Shown one piece after another: positions 25,649 through 34,898 of a DNA stretch of 64,000 nucleotides. Each line of letters starts with the position of its first letter. Position 1 is the stretch's first letter. A program made the position numbers and the translations under genes. Below the pieces are notes generated by a model. That model was given only the letters and a program-made list of their open reading frames with translations, did not search any database and had not been told where the DNA came from. Source of the DNA: Pseudoalteromonas sp. N1230-9 (GTDB lineage: Bacteria > Pseudomonadota > Gammaproteobacteria > Enterobacterales > Alteromonadaceae); the NCBI RefSeq assembly GCF_032716425.1, contig NZ_CP090420.1:682001-746000 (forward strand). Reading direction: 5' to 3'.

Positions 25649-26364
25649 ATACACTCTATATTACTGGTGCGGGTGTGAGTGCCGCTAGCGGTATACCGAC
25701 CTTTCGTGGTGAAGATGGCTTTTGGACCATTGGTAGCAAAAATTATACGCCAATGGAAATGGCAACCCGTGCTATGTACGAAAACAACCCTCGCGAATTT
25801 TTAGCTTGGTATTATCATCGTTTTGCAACCTATCGCCATCACGGCCCTAATGAGGTACATCATTGGTTGAGTGATAAAAATCTCATTACGCAAAATATCG
25901 ATGGTCTTGATGGCAAAGCAGGTAATACTGATTTTATTGCTATTCATGGTCGCTTAGATCAAATGACACTGTTTCATCATCAAGGTGACGATGTGATGGC
26001 TTTTAACGCGCCGTGGGATAAAGTTAATGAAGACAATCTCCACAACTCCTTGCTTGAGGTGTTCAATATTAATAATGAAAGCCCGATGATTAACGAATCG
26101 TTTAAGCCTTACGTGTTGTTATTTGACGAATACTACACTGAGCTTTATCGTATTTCAGAGGCGCAACAGCGTATGCTCGATGCTGATAAAATCGTCTTTA
26201 TCGGCACCTCGTTTAGCGTCAATATTACGCAAATGGCACTCGACATTGCACGTAGTCGAGGCACACCAATAGAAGTGGTTGACCCCGATCCTACTCATGT
26301 ATTTCATTCTAATGTAACCTACCACAAGATGACTGCGCTTGAGTATGTTCAGCAGCAAGGGTAA
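25645..26364 (+). CDS. Sir2-family NAD-dependent protein lacking zinc cysteines
   Basis: A 239-residue protein with sirtuin NAD-site motifs: G-A-G-V-S-A-A-S-G-I-P-T-F-R (residues 8-21), T-Q-N-I-D-G-L-D near residue 86, the catalytic I-H-G near residue 103, and G-T-S-F-S-V near residue 191. The protein contains no cysteine at all, so the usual four-cysteine zinc module is absent. Some bacterial class U or atypical Sir2 proteins, including NAD-consuming ones, share this. Deacylase activity is therefore uncertain. It is translationally coupled to the Kelch gene. Confidence 0.85.
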   Translation: MNTLYITGAGVSAASGIPTFRGEDGFWTIGSKNYTPMEMATRAMYENNPREFLAWYYHRFATYRHHGPNEVHHWLSDKNLITQNIDGLDGKAGNTDFIAIHGRLDQMTLFHHQGDDVMAFNAPWDKVNEDNLHNSLLEVFNINNESPMINESFKPYVLLFDEYYTELYRISEAQQRMLDADKIVFIGTSFSVNITQMALDIARSRGTPIEVVDPDPTHVFHSNVTYHKMTALEYVQQQG

Positions 26365-26366
26365 AA

Positions 26367-26395
26367 AATAAGGCGCTTATATTAAGCGCCTTATT
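26367..26395. terminator. Bidirectional terminator between convergent genes
   Basis: A perfect 13-bp stem (26367-26379 with 26383-26395) with a TAT loop has A-rich and T-rich flanks on either side, so it can stop transcription from both the sirtuin and carboxylesterase genes. Confidence 0.85.
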
Positions 26396-26398
26396 TAA

Positions 26399-27991
26399 TT
26401 AATTTTCAGCTTTTGTTGCTGTGATGTTTAACCGTGCTTGTAAGGGGTCGGGTAAAAACTCTGCAGTCCCTGATTTGCTCATTTGCAGTATAAAAGATTC
26501 ATCAGTTTTATATGCTTGCCAAGTCGGTAACCCTGGGCCATTTGGTGTGCCTAATTTAATAAAGTTAGTCACATAACGGTGCATTATTTTAGCGGCTTGC
26601 TTATCTTGCTCTGTGGTGACATGCCCATATTTCGCTGCCACAGTATTAAAAAAGTACGGAATTTCGCTGGCGTGTTCTGCACCAGGTTTATCTAAGGTTT
26701 GCGCCACATAACCAAAACGATACAAAAAGGCATCTTTACCCATATCTGTCACACGTTTTGCAACGAACCTTGCTGGTTCTTGCATTAAAGTATCTTGACC
26801 AACTTGGTAATTGAGTAAAGGCAATGGCATTTGGTCATCTGCATCGTAAGTCATTTTTGCTTGTGTACTGTGCGGAGCAAAACTTGCGAATAGCGCCTCT
26901 TTTGAAGCAAAATTAGCAAAGCCTAAATCCATGTCTGTTGTGCCAACCATGGTCGCAACATGGCTAAATGTGCCTTTACTTAAGCGCGCTTCAGTGGCCG
27001 AATTGATGATTGTGCCATCTATAATTGGCCCGCCAACGTAGGTAGGCTCATCATCATTTTGTCGGTTTAATGTGCTCAGGTTGAGGTTATCAACCACGTC
27101 TTCGGCAGATAATTCACGTAGTGCAGCAAGGGCATTTTCATCACTGCCTAAAATGGTGTGTTGCTTGGCAAAGTTTTCGCCAATTTTTTCGGCGCTTAAT
27201 ACAGTGTCGTCATCACTTTTAAGTGGCAATTGCTTAAATAGCTCTCGTCCGCCTGCCGACATAATAATCGCTTGTTGGAATAAGCCATTAGCAGCAGGGG
27301 TTTGCATCATCGCATGCACCGATGCGCCACCAGCCGATTCACCCATGAGTGTCACTTTAGAAGCATCACCACCAAATTGAGCGATATTTTGTTTCACCCA
27401 CTCAAGGGCAGCAATTTGATCCATTAATGCGTAGTTGCCTAGTGCATCATTCTCAAAACGAGTAAGAGCAGGGTGTGCAAAAAAGCCAAATCGGCCTAAT
27501 CGGTAATTAAAGCTAACAAAAATAACGCCTTGTTTAGCAAAGCTTTCACCCGAGTAAACAGCGGGAGATGCGCCACCATTTACAAAGCCACCACCGTGTA
27601 TCCAAACCACAACAGGGTAGGGAGTATCGCTGTGTTTCGTGGGTTTAAATACATTTAAATAAAGGCAGTCTTCCGAAGGGGTTGTTGTAAGCGGCGCAGC
27701 ATCGCCTGTAAATGGCTTTTGCATACAGTCAGGGGCGTAATCGTTAAGTACTTTTACATCTTGCCACTTGGGCACAGGTTGCGGTGCTCGCCAGCGTAAA
27801 TCACCTACAGGGGGAGCGGCGTAAGGAATGCCTTTATAAGTTATTACGCGACCTTGTTGCTGTCCTTGGATTAATCCACCATTGACTTTGATATTGTTAC
27901 TTTTTGGTTGCTCTTGGCAGCCTTGTAAAAAAATAGCTGAGCTTAGTAAAACAGAAGCACACAGAATAGAGTTAAAAAAACGAGATGTCAT
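26399..27991 (-). CDS. Type B carboxylesterase, lipoprotein
   Basis: A 530-residue esterase starts at the ATG at 27991 (a GTG lies one codon earlier). A lipoprotein signal ends in L-Q-G-C (about C25). The oxyanion segment W-I-H-G-G-G-F is near residue 132, and the nucleophile elbow G-E-S-A-G-G (S about 219) follows A-S-K-V-T-L-M. The catalytic histidine is likely in A-E-H-A-S-E-I-P-Y. It hydrolyses carboxylic esters in the periplasm or at the outer membrane, with unknown substrate. It lies downstream of the TonB-receptor terminator, so it is probably its own unit. Confidence 0.9.
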   Translation of the reverse strand: MTSRFFNSILCASVLLSSAIFLQGCQEQPKSNNIKVNGGLIQGQQQGRVITYKGIPYAAPPVGDLRWRAPQPVPKWQDVKVLNDYAPDCMQKPFTGDAAPLTTTPSEDCLYLNVFKPTKHSDTPYPVVVWIHGGGFVNGGASPAVYSGESFAKQGVIFVSFNYRLGRFGFFAHPALTRFENDALGNYALMDQIAALEWVKQNIAQFGGDASKVTLMGESAGGASVHAMMQTPAANGLFQQAIIMSAGGRELFKQLPLKSDDDTVLSAEKIGENFAKQHTILGSDENALAALRELSAEDVVDNLNLSTLNRQNDDEPTYVGGPIIDGTIINSATEARLSKGTFSHVATMVGTTDMDLGFANFASKEALFASFAPHSTQAKMTYDADDQMPLPLLNYQVGQDTLMQEPARFVAKRVTDMGKDAFLYRFGYVAQTLDKPGAEHASEIPYFFNTVAAKYGHVTTEQDKQAAKIMHRYVTNFIKLGTPNGPGLPTWQAYKTDESFILQMSKSGTAEFLPDPLQARLNITATKAEN

Positions 27992-28055
27992 CACATAGCC
28001 TAGGTAGAACTGGTTAGGCTTATAATATTAACATATTCATACAGTAACAACGAGA

Positions 28056-28092
28056 AAACCAGTACAGCACCAAGGGGAGTCTGTACTGGTTT
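28056..28092 (-). terminator. Rho-independent terminator after the TonB receptor gene
   Basis: A perfect 12-bp stem (28056-28067 with 28081-28092) surrounds a 13-base loop. On the minus strand it is followed by a short TTTT run. It separates the receptor from the carboxylesterase. Confidence 0.75.
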
Positions 28093-28128
28093 AGTATTTG
28101 GCTAAACTACGCGGTGCGTTGTTCATTA

Positions 28129-28149
28129 AAAAGACTAAGTTAGTCTTTT
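28129..28149 (-). terminator. Stem-loop 38 bases after TonB receptor stop
   Basis: AAAAGACTAA and TTAGTCTTTT flank a single G. It is AT-rich and may be the first of two tandem terminators with 28056-28092, or an operator-like palindrome. Confidence 0.4.
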
Positions 28150-28186
28150 ATCACTTGGGCAGAAGTGAGCCAAATTTAGCTAACGC

Positions 28187-31126
28187 TTAAAAGCGTGTAC
28201 GAATACCTAATGTAATACGACGCTCAAAGATATTTTGAGTGATCACATTGTCTGACCACTGGGCGTATATATCTTCTTTTTCTTCGGTTAAATTGCTGAT
28301 CGACGTATAAATGCTCGTGTCTTCTGCAAATTCATAACCAGCATACATGTCATAATACAGTGTACTTTTAGTCCAAAACGGCACCACGCCTTCGCCCATA
28401 GCGGAGCTTAAGCTATCGAGACGGTCACTACGATAGTTCGCAGCTAAGCGAAGTTGTAATGGCCCTTTTTCATACCATAAAACAGCATTAGCTGATTTTT
28501 CAGAGTTGTCTTGGATTGGTAGACTTTTACCGTAAACATCGACGTTAGCGCTGTCACTCGGGGCATAGGTAAAGTTTAGAGATGTACCTAAACCATCAAA
28601 AGGTTCTGGCAAGAAGTCGAATGCTTGTTGATAGGTAACCTCAAAGCCTTTGATTTCACCACCTTCACCATTAATTTCGGTCGTTACAGGTACTTCGCGA
28701 CGAATTACGCCGTCAATGTCTGGCAGACCCAGCATTACAGTGCCACTTTCGACAAATGATTCTATATCCATTAAGAAAGCAGAAATACTTAATAAGCCAC
28801 TTTCATTAAAATACCACTCGGCAGATAAGTTATAGTTAGTTGCACGCCAAGGCTCTAAGTCTGGATTACCATTTTGCGTGCCTTGTACCGCAACGAGTAG
28901 ATCTGGGCTCACACCAAGTTCAGCTGCGAGGATATCACCTGCACGAGTACGACCAACACTGATGCCGCCTGCAAGTTTACCAATGTCTAGCGTTGTCATT
29001 GTTTTGCCGTAACCAGCACGTAGAATGAAATCTTCAGTGAGGTTTAAATTAAAGTTCATTGATGGTAAGAAGTCTGAATAATCACGACTTAACCATTTTT
29101 CACCTGTTTTTTCACTCGCGGTACATAATGAACATGGACGTGCTGAACCGAGTTGGTTTTGTAACATGTCGAGTTCTGTTTTGATGTATTGCGCACCAAT
29201 ATTTGCGGTGTAACTCATATCAGCCAACTCACCTGCAAAATTAAATTTAAAGTAAGCTGATTGGGTTTGCTCTTTTACTTTGTAAGTGCGTGATGGGTTA
29301 GCCAGTCGTTTATTGCCTGGGTAAATAGCATTTTGAAATGCCATAGGGTCATCCATTACTTTCGGATCGATAAGATAAAACCCTTGTCCTACACCACCTG
29401 GTCCAAAGTCATTTATTTGGTTTACCCAGCCGTCTGGTAAATCACTAAAATAGTTGGGATGACCAATAGTTAAATCACCACCCGCAACGCTGTTTTCACC
29501 ATCGCCATTGGTATCGCCTAAAGAGGCCCCAGAGTCTTTCCACATGACATCAGCGGTAATATCACCAGATGTAAATGGTGCCACTAAAATATACGTTTCG
29601 CGCTCTACATCGCGTTTTGATGTCCGTAATCCAAAATCGACGTTAGTGAGGTGGTCTGTTGAAAACTCATAACGGCCATCAAGTCTAGCAACATCAAGCG
29701 TTGCTTCTTCTTCGAAGTTATTTTCTGAGTAAGTTGATACTAGGTTATATTGATTGATATCGCTGCCAAAGCCTTCCTCAAAACCTAGGGTGATGTACTC
29801 GCCAGTACGAGAGAAATCAACCATGACAGGATCTGGGCCAACACCATTTGGGTTAACCGGTGTTGCGCCTGTGCCGTCGTTTCTAAGTAAGCCATGTTGT
29901 GCGCCAGAGGTTAAATAACCATGCGCTACATTTTCGGTATGACCGCGCTCGGCACTACCATGTATGTATCTGAACTCACCTGAAAGAGGGCCATCTCCTT
30001 GGTATTCAAAGAGTAAGCTTGCGTTAGTTGATTCACGATCATTGGTTAAGCTTTCTGAGTAAGCACTGACACGTCGTGCTTCTAATGTGGCGTCGTTAAC
30101 AGTGTAAATTTGTCCACCACGGTCGTTGTCGAGGCGTGGTATAAAGTTATCTGAATAAGCCCAAATCTCGCCGCGCGCATTATCGACCATCATCCCTTGT
30201 TTGCGATCCGCATCATCCATGTCGGTATAGAATATATCACCGGTAAAAGTCAGTGAATCAGACAACTGATATTGCACAGTGGTGTTTAAGCCGAGGCGAT
30301 CTCGCTCAGTTTCACGATGCATTACGCCATAAAAACGTTGACTGTAGTAACTGTCGTTTAAGTCTCCATCACCATTGAAATCTCGAGAAGTTTCATTTTG
30401 AATCTCGTTGGAGGTTAAAATCGTGCCATTACGGTAGTTAGCAAGTGTACTTTCATCATAAGCGGCAGTGAAAATAATACCAAATTTGTCATTGTTATAG
30501 CCCGCAAATGCCACTAATTTAGGATCGGTTTCTTCTGATAAGCTGCCGCGTGTCGCTTCGCCTGTAAATGAAAAAGTCGTGCCTTGTTCTAAGTCGAATG
30601 GGCGGCGAGTTTTTAGATCTAACGTGCCTGAAATACCACCTGCGAGAATATCGGCTTGGGGAGACTTGAGTACATCAATACCCGATAAAAGCGCAGCAGG
30701 TACGTCAGTGAAGTCAGGTTGAAGTGTTGTAATTGAGCCTGCACTTAAAAATTGTTCGCCATTTAACAGCGTTGTCACTTGCGGCATACCACGAACATTA
30801 ATCGTTGAGCCTTCGCCTGCTGAGCGACGAATTTGAATACCGGGTATACGTTGTAGAGTATCTGCAATGGTCACATCGGGTAATTTACCAATATCTTCTG
30901 CGGTGATTGAATCCATCACACCAGTACTAAAGCGTTTGTTATTAATATCTTGCTTGTTACTGGCTGCAATACCACGTACCTCGATGGTTTCTATTTCATC
31001 GTTTGTCAAATCACTTTGCTGCGCGGCTACTGTATTTAGGCCACTTAGCCCACAAATGACCGCTGCCACAGCCTTAGCCGTTATGCTTGGCGAGAGTGTA
31101 TGTTGGTGACGGGTTTTAGTTTTCAT
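28187..31126 (-). CDS. TonB-dependent outer-membrane receptor, chito-oligosaccharide type (inferred)
   Basis: A 979-residue receptor. A signal peptide (about 1-36, ending A-A-Q-Q) is followed by the plug domain (D-V-T-I-A-D-T-L-Q-R-I-P-G-I-Q-I, then N-V-R-G-M near residue 110). A long 22-strand-type barrel ends in the C-terminal phenylalanine R-I-T-L-G-I-R-T-R-F. Carbohydrate-uptake TonB receptors of marine Alteromonadales share this length and plug type. It is divergent from the catabolic operon at 31327. Import of oxidised chito-oligosaccharides is inferred from the neighbours, not from the sequence alone. Confidence 0.9.
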   Translation of the reverse strand: MKTKTRHQHTLSPSITAKAVAAVICGLSGLNTVAAQQSDLTNDEIETIEVRGIAASNKQDINNKRFSTGVMDSITAEDIGKLPDVTIADTLQRIPGIQIRRSAGEGSTINVRGMPQVTTLLNGEQFLSAGSITTLQPDFTDVPAALLSGIDVLKSPQADILAGGISGTLDLKTRRPFDLEQGTTFSFTGEATRGSLSEETDPKLVAFAGYNNDKFGIIFTAAYDESTLANYRNGTILTSNEIQNETSRDFNGDGDLNDSYYSQRFYGVMHRETERDRLGLNTTVQYQLSDSLTFTGDIFYTDMDDADRKQGMMVDNARGEIWAYSDNFIPRLDNDRGGQIYTVNDATLEARRVSAYSESLTNDRESTNASLLFEYQGDGPLSGEFRYIHGSAERGHTENVAHGYLTSGAQHGLLRNDGTGATPVNPNGVGPDPVMVDFSRTGEYITLGFEEGFGSDINQYNLVSTYSENNFEEEATLDVARLDGRYEFSTDHLTNVDFGLRTSKRDVERETYILVAPFTSGDITADVMWKDSGASLGDTNGDGENSVAGGDLTIGHPNYFSDLPDGWVNQINDFGPGGVGQGFYLIDPKVMDDPMAFQNAIYPGNKRLANPSRTYKVKEQTQSAYFKFNFAGELADMSYTANIGAQYIKTELDMLQNQLGSARPCSLCTASEKTGEKWLSRDYSDFLPSMNFNLNLTEDFILRAGYGKTMTTLDIGKLAGGISVGRTRAGDILAAELGVSPDLLVAVQGTQNGNPDLEPWRATNYNLSAEWYFNESGLLSISAFLMDIESFVESGTVMLGLPDIDGVIRREVPVTTEINGEGGEIKGFEVTYQQAFDFLPEPFDGLGTSLNFTYAPSDSANVDVYGKSLPIQDNSEKSANAVLWYEKGPLQLRLAANYRSDRLDSLSSAMGEGVVPFWTKSTLYYDMYAGYEFAEDTSIYTSISNLTEEKEDIYAQWSDNVITQNIFERRITLGIRTRF

Positions 31127-31173
31127 TTTAAACGTTCCTCATCCTGTATTTTTAAAGTTAATTATTATCTTCT

Positions 31174-31218
31174 GTTAATTTGTAACATGTATTGACTATC
31201 AATGTGTTATTAATTAAC
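31174..31218. promoter_or_regulatory. Imperfect palindrome in divergent promoter, candidate RpiR operator
   Basis: Nested arms are centred near 31197: GTTAAT with ATTAAC outside, TAACA with TGTTA next, and ATTGA-CTA-TCAAT in the middle. It lies between the TonB receptor and deaminase genes, where a shared operator for the MurR/RpiR-type regulator encoded at 32586 would be expected. Binding is inferred. Confidence 0.45.
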
Positions 31219-31326
31219 ATTAGATTTAACAGAATTGCAATACCCATTACATTAAATAAGTCACATTTTTTGTATGGTTTTTAATGAAAAGTAATTAACC
31301 AGCTGATTTATATAAAGAGTTTTTGA

Positions 31327-32574
31327 ATGAAAAAATTAAGCGTTGCAAACTTGGAAACCGTAAGCCGAGCCAATAAAGGACTCGGTAATGTTCAGCAGCT
31401 TCACAAATCAGGGTGGAACATTGCACAGCAAGATGTCAGTTTGCCATGTTTGTGTCTGTATGAATCACGCCTATTGAATAACATTAGCTGGATGGCTGAC
31501 TTTACCAACCAAAGCCATGTGTTATTTGCTCCGCATGGTAAAACAACCATGACACCTGCCATCTTTAAAAAACAATTAGCGGCTGGAGCATATGCAATTA
31601 CTGTGGCAACCACAGCTCAAGCTGTGGCAGCAGTAACGAGTGGCGCTGAGCGAGTTTTGATGGCTAATCAATTGGTTGGTCGGGCAAACTATCAACAGCT
31701 TGATGACTTACTCAGTAGCAATGAAATTGTATTTTATTGCTTGGTCGATAACCTTGATAACGTACGTATGCTTGGTGAGTATTTTGCTAATACTCAGCAC
31801 ACTATTCATGTACTGATTGAGCTTGGTGTTGCTGATGGCCGCTGTGGTGTGGTTAACAGTCAGTTATTGGCAGAGTTGATCGCAGAAATAGCAAAATTCG
31901 ATTCATTAGCTCTAGCGGGTATAGAGGTTTATGAAGGTGTGCTGGGCGATCCCCTTGCCGTGAGTCAATTTCTTGAGTATGCGGTTGCGACCTGCAAACA
32001 GCTTATTGCCGATAATGCGTTTGATACTAAGCAAGTGATGATCACCGCTGGTGGGTCGGCATACTACGATTTAGTGTGTGAGGCATTTCATCCTGATAAT
32101 TTAACCGAGAATATGATAGCCGTGTTGCGACCTGGTTGTTACGTCACTCACGATCAGGGAATTTATGAGCAAGCCCAACAGCAAATTTTAGCGCGCAATG
32201 AATTGGCATGCTCTTTAGGAAGTGAGCTGACATCTTGCTTAGAAATTTGGGCATATGTGCAGTCAATGCCAGAGGCGGGAAGGGCTATAATCGGCTTTGG
32301 TAAACGAGATGCAGCGTTTGATGCAGGGTTTCCAATCCCAACACTACATGTTGATCAGCAAGGGCAGATAAGCGCGGCAAATAGCAATTGGAAAATAGAA
32401 AAAATGATGGACCAGCATGCCATGATGAAAGTACCAAATGATACCACACTTCGGGTTGGTGACATGGTAGCCTTTGCTACCTCTCATCCGTGCTTAACAT
32501 TCGATAAGTGGCGCTACATCAACGTAATAGATGATAACTACAATGTGGTTGATGTCGTCGAGACTTATTTTTAG
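31327..32574 (+). CDS. PLP-dependent D-amino acid deaminase-like enzyme, candidate D-glucosaminate ammonia-lyase
   Basis: A 415-residue fold-type III PLP protein (alanine-racemase-like barrel, D-threonine aldolase/D-serine dehydratase relatives). The PLP lysine is K72 in F-A-P-H-G-K-T-T-M-T-P. The C-terminal S-H-P-C-L-T-F-D-K-W provides the H and C metal ligands typical of D-serine dehydratase-like enzymes. Here it most likely removes ammonia from 2-amino-2-deoxy-D-gluconate to yield 2-keto-3-deoxygluconate. This fits the reported Pseudoalteromonas chitin oxidation pathway and the downstream RidA and PfkB genes. Substrate is inferred from context. It is the first gene of the rightward operon. 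Confidence 0.85.
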   Translation: MKKLSVANLETVSRANKGLGNVQQLHKSGWNIAQQDVSLPCLCLYESRLLNNISWMADFTNQSHVLFAPHGKTTMTPAIFKKQLAAGAYAITVATTAQAVAAVTSGAERVLMANQLVGRANYQQLDDLLSSNEIVFYCLVDNLDNVRMLGEYFANTQHTIHVLIELGVADGRCGVVNSQLLAELIAEIAKFDSLALAGIEVYEGVLGDPLAVSQFLEYAVATCKQLIADNAFDTKQVMITAGGSAYYDLVCEAFHPDNLTENMIAVLRPGCYVTHDQGIYEQAQQQILARNELACSLGSELTSCLEIWAYVQSMPEAGRAIIGFGKRDAAFDAGFPIPTLHVDQQGQISAANSNWKIEKMMDQHAMMKVPNDTTLRVGDMVAFATSHPCLTFDKWRYINVIDDNYNVVDVVETYF

Positions 32575-32585
32575 GAGAAAGACGT

Positions 32586-33437
32586 TTGGATATAGTTTCA
32601 AGAATAAAAGAGCGCTTGGGTCATCTACGCCAATCAGAACAAGCTGTTGCTCAGTTAATTTTAGCTGATTTGCAATTTGCAGCCTCGGCAAGCATTAGTG
32701 ATTTGGCTGACAAAGCAAACGTGAGTCATGCATCAATTACACGGCTAGCGAAAGCGCTCGGTTGTAATAATGTCCGTGATATGAAGTTGCAGTTAGCGCA
32801 ATCTTTAGCGGTTGGTGAGCGTTTTATCACTGAAAATAACACTCAGCGTGAAGATATACCGGCAATTTATCAGGCCATTCATGACATTTTGGATGTCAAT
32901 GCAGGGCTAATTAATCAAACTGATGTAGAGCAAGCTGCTCATTACATTGCAAATAGTCGCCATAGTTTAATTTTTGGTGTGGGTGGAGGAAGCTCAGTGG
33001 TTGCGCAAGAGTGCCACAACCGATTATTCAGACTTGATATTTTAAGCAATGCTTACAGTGACCCTGTAATGATGCGCATGACTGCAGCAAGTGTCGATGT
33101 GAGTGATGTTGTGGTGGTTTTATCACTAACAGGCTATACCAAAGACTTAATTGATGCAGCGAATATCGCGAAAGATTATGGGGCAAAAGTGATTGCGATT
33201 TGCCCAGAGAGTGAACTTGCTAACACTGCCACTATTCATTTACCAATAAAAACAAATGAATCTGACTATATTTTCACACCAAGTACAGCGCGTTATGCCA
33301 TGTTAGCCGCAGTCGATGTGCTAGCAAGTGAAGTGGCAATTTTAACGCAGAAAAAATCACGCGAAAAACTACGTCGGATTAAACACGAGTTAGATGAATA
33401 TCGCCAAGGACCTGATCGCGCCCCATTAGGAGATTAA
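32586..33437 (+). CDS. MurR/RpiR-family transcriptional regulator
   Basis: A 283-residue regulator. The start is a TTG with AGGAG 8 bases upstream, 11 bases after the deaminase stop. An N-terminal RpiR helix-turn-helix (about 1-77, A-S-I-S-D-L-A-D-K-A-N-V-S-H-A-S-I-T-R) precedes a SIS sugar-phosphate-binding domain (about 110-250; I-F-G-V-G-G-G-S-S near residue 133, V-V-V-L-S-L-T-G near 178). It probably senses a sugar acid or phosphate of the pathway and controls both divergent units. Confidence 0.9.
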   Translation: MDIVSRIKERLGHLRQSEQAVAQLILADLQFAASASISDLADKANVSHASITRLAKALGCNNVRDMKLQLAQSLAVGERFITENNTQREDIPAIYQAIHDILDVNAGLINQTDVEQAAHYIANSRHSLIFGVGGGSSVVAQECHNRLFRLDILSNAYSDPVMMRMTAASVDVSDVVVVLSLTGYTKDLIDAANIAKDYGAKVIAICPESELANTATIHLPIKTNESDYIFTPSTARYAMLAAVDVLASEVAILTQKKSREKLRRIKHELDEYRQGPDRAPLGD

Positions 33438-33439
33438 TA

Positions 33440-34897
33440 ATGCACAGCAAAGACTCACAGCCTGTGGATACATTGATTCTAGGGGCGAAGGTATTTGATG
33501 GCCAAGGTAATGAAGCCTCAGTCACTGATGTAGCGATAAGCGATGATCGCATTATGGCAATTGGTAAGCTCAACGAATTGCCTGCTAAACAAGTTATAGA
33601 TGCAAAAGGGTTATGTTTAGCGCCTGGTTTTATTGATGTACATACCCATGATGACTTGGAAGTACTGCGTAATCCTAATATGGCAGCGAAGATCAGCCAA
33701 GGTGTCACAACGGTCATTACTGGAAATTGTGGGATCAGTGCAGCCCCTGCTGTGGTAAGTGAAGCAGCCCCAGATCCGATGAATTTATTGGGGGCACTCA
33801 GTGAATTTAAATTTGCCACCATGGCTGAGTATATTCACGCTTTGCAAGCAAGACCTGCAAATGTGAATGTAGCGGCTTTAGTGGGCCATACCACATTGCG
33901 TAATAATGTCATGGATGATCTTTTGCGAGGTGCAAATGACGCAGAGATTAAGCATATGTGTAAAGAGCTTGATGCTGCTCTTGCAGCTGGCGCGATTGGC
34001 TTGAGTACGGGGCTTGCTTATAAAAATGCGAATCAGGCCCCCAGTGATGAAGTTCAAGCCTTTGGCCCTGTTTTAAAAGCCCATGACGCTATCTATACAA
34101 CTCATTTGCGTACTGAGTTTGACGCTGTCATCGAGGCGATGGATGAAGCGTTTGCGATGGAGCAAGCTTTTGATATAAAAGTTATTATTTCACATTTGAA
34201 ATGCGCTGGTAAAAATAACTGGGGACGTGCGCCAGAGCTGATTAATCGGTTTTCAAGACAAGGTTCGCATTCTCGTTGCAGTTGCGATGCTTATCCTTAT
34301 GCAGCCAGTTCAAGCACTTTGGACTTAAAACAAGTGACCAGCGACTTCGAAATTTTTATAACGTGGTCAGATCCTCATCCCGAAATGGCGGAGCGTTCGC
34401 TGCAAGATATTGCAGATACATGGCAGTTGTCGTTACTTGAAAGTGCTAAGAAGCTGCAACCGGCTGGTGCTGTTTATCATGGGCTTGATGAGCAAGATGT
34501 GGCAATGATTCTAGCCTTTGAAAAAACCATGATTGGCTCCGATGGTCTGCCGTGTGATCCTCATCCGCATCCTCGTTTGTGGGGATCGTTTCCTCGTGTA
34601 TTAGGTAAGTACGCACGTGATGAGGGCATTTTCTCACTCACAACAGCAATACATAAGATGACAGGACTCAGCGCTCGTAATTACGGTTTAACTGACCGTG
34701 GTGAGATTAGCGTAGGAAAGTTTGCTGATTTGGTGCTTTTTGACAGCGATGCCATTTGCGATAACGCCACATTTATTGACTCTGAATTACCAGCATCAGG
34801 TATTCACAGAGTGTGGACCAATGGTCAACCAACCTTTATTGATGACCAAGTAGTGCCTGCATATTCGGGCAAGTTTTTAACTTCAACTGGAGAGTAA
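33440..34897 (+). CDS. D-aminoacylase (N-acyl-D-amino-acid deacylase), candidate GlcNAc1A deacetylase
   Basis: A 485-residue amidohydrolase. Zinc-site motifs are V-H-T-H-D-D (H68, H70), G-N-C-G-I-S (C97, the D-aminoacylase hallmark), I-S-H-L-K-C near residue 249, and I-G-S-D-G-L-P near residue 365. Family members remove the acyl group from N-acyl-D-amino acids. In this cluster the probable substrate is 2-acetamido-2-deoxy-D-gluconate, itself a D-amino acid derivative, giving acetate and glucosaminate. It starts 2 bases after the regulator stop and is followed after 1 base by RidA. Confidence 0.9.
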   Translation: MHSKDSQPVDTLILGAKVFDGQGNEASVTDVAISDDRIMAIGKLNELPAKQVIDAKGLCLAPGFIDVHTHDDLEVLRNPNMAAKISQGVTTVITGNCGISAAPAVVSEAAPDPMNLLGALSEFKFATMAEYIHALQARPANVNVAALVGHTTLRNNVMDDLLRGANDAEIKHMCKELDAALAAGAIGLSTGLAYKNANQAPSDEVQAFGPVLKAHDAIYTTHLRTEFDAVIEAMDEAFAMEQAFDIKVIISHLKCAGKNNWGRAPELINRFSRQGSHSRCSCDAYPYAASSSTLDLKQVTSDFEIFITWSDPHPEMAERSLQDIADTWQLSLLESAKKLQPAGAVYHGLDEQDVAMILAFEKTMIGSDGLPCDPHPHPRLWGSFPRVLGKYARDEGIFSLTTAIHKMTGLSARNYGLTDRGEISVGKFADLVLFDSDAICDNATFIDSELPASGIHRVWTNGQPTFIDDQVVPAYSGKFLTSTGE

Positions 34898-34898
34898 T

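Noticed and set aside
24626..26364. Sialic acid operon (NanM plus partner)
   Set aside because: The Kelch protein is NanM-like by fold, but no nan lyase, kinase, epimerase or transporter gene is nearby.
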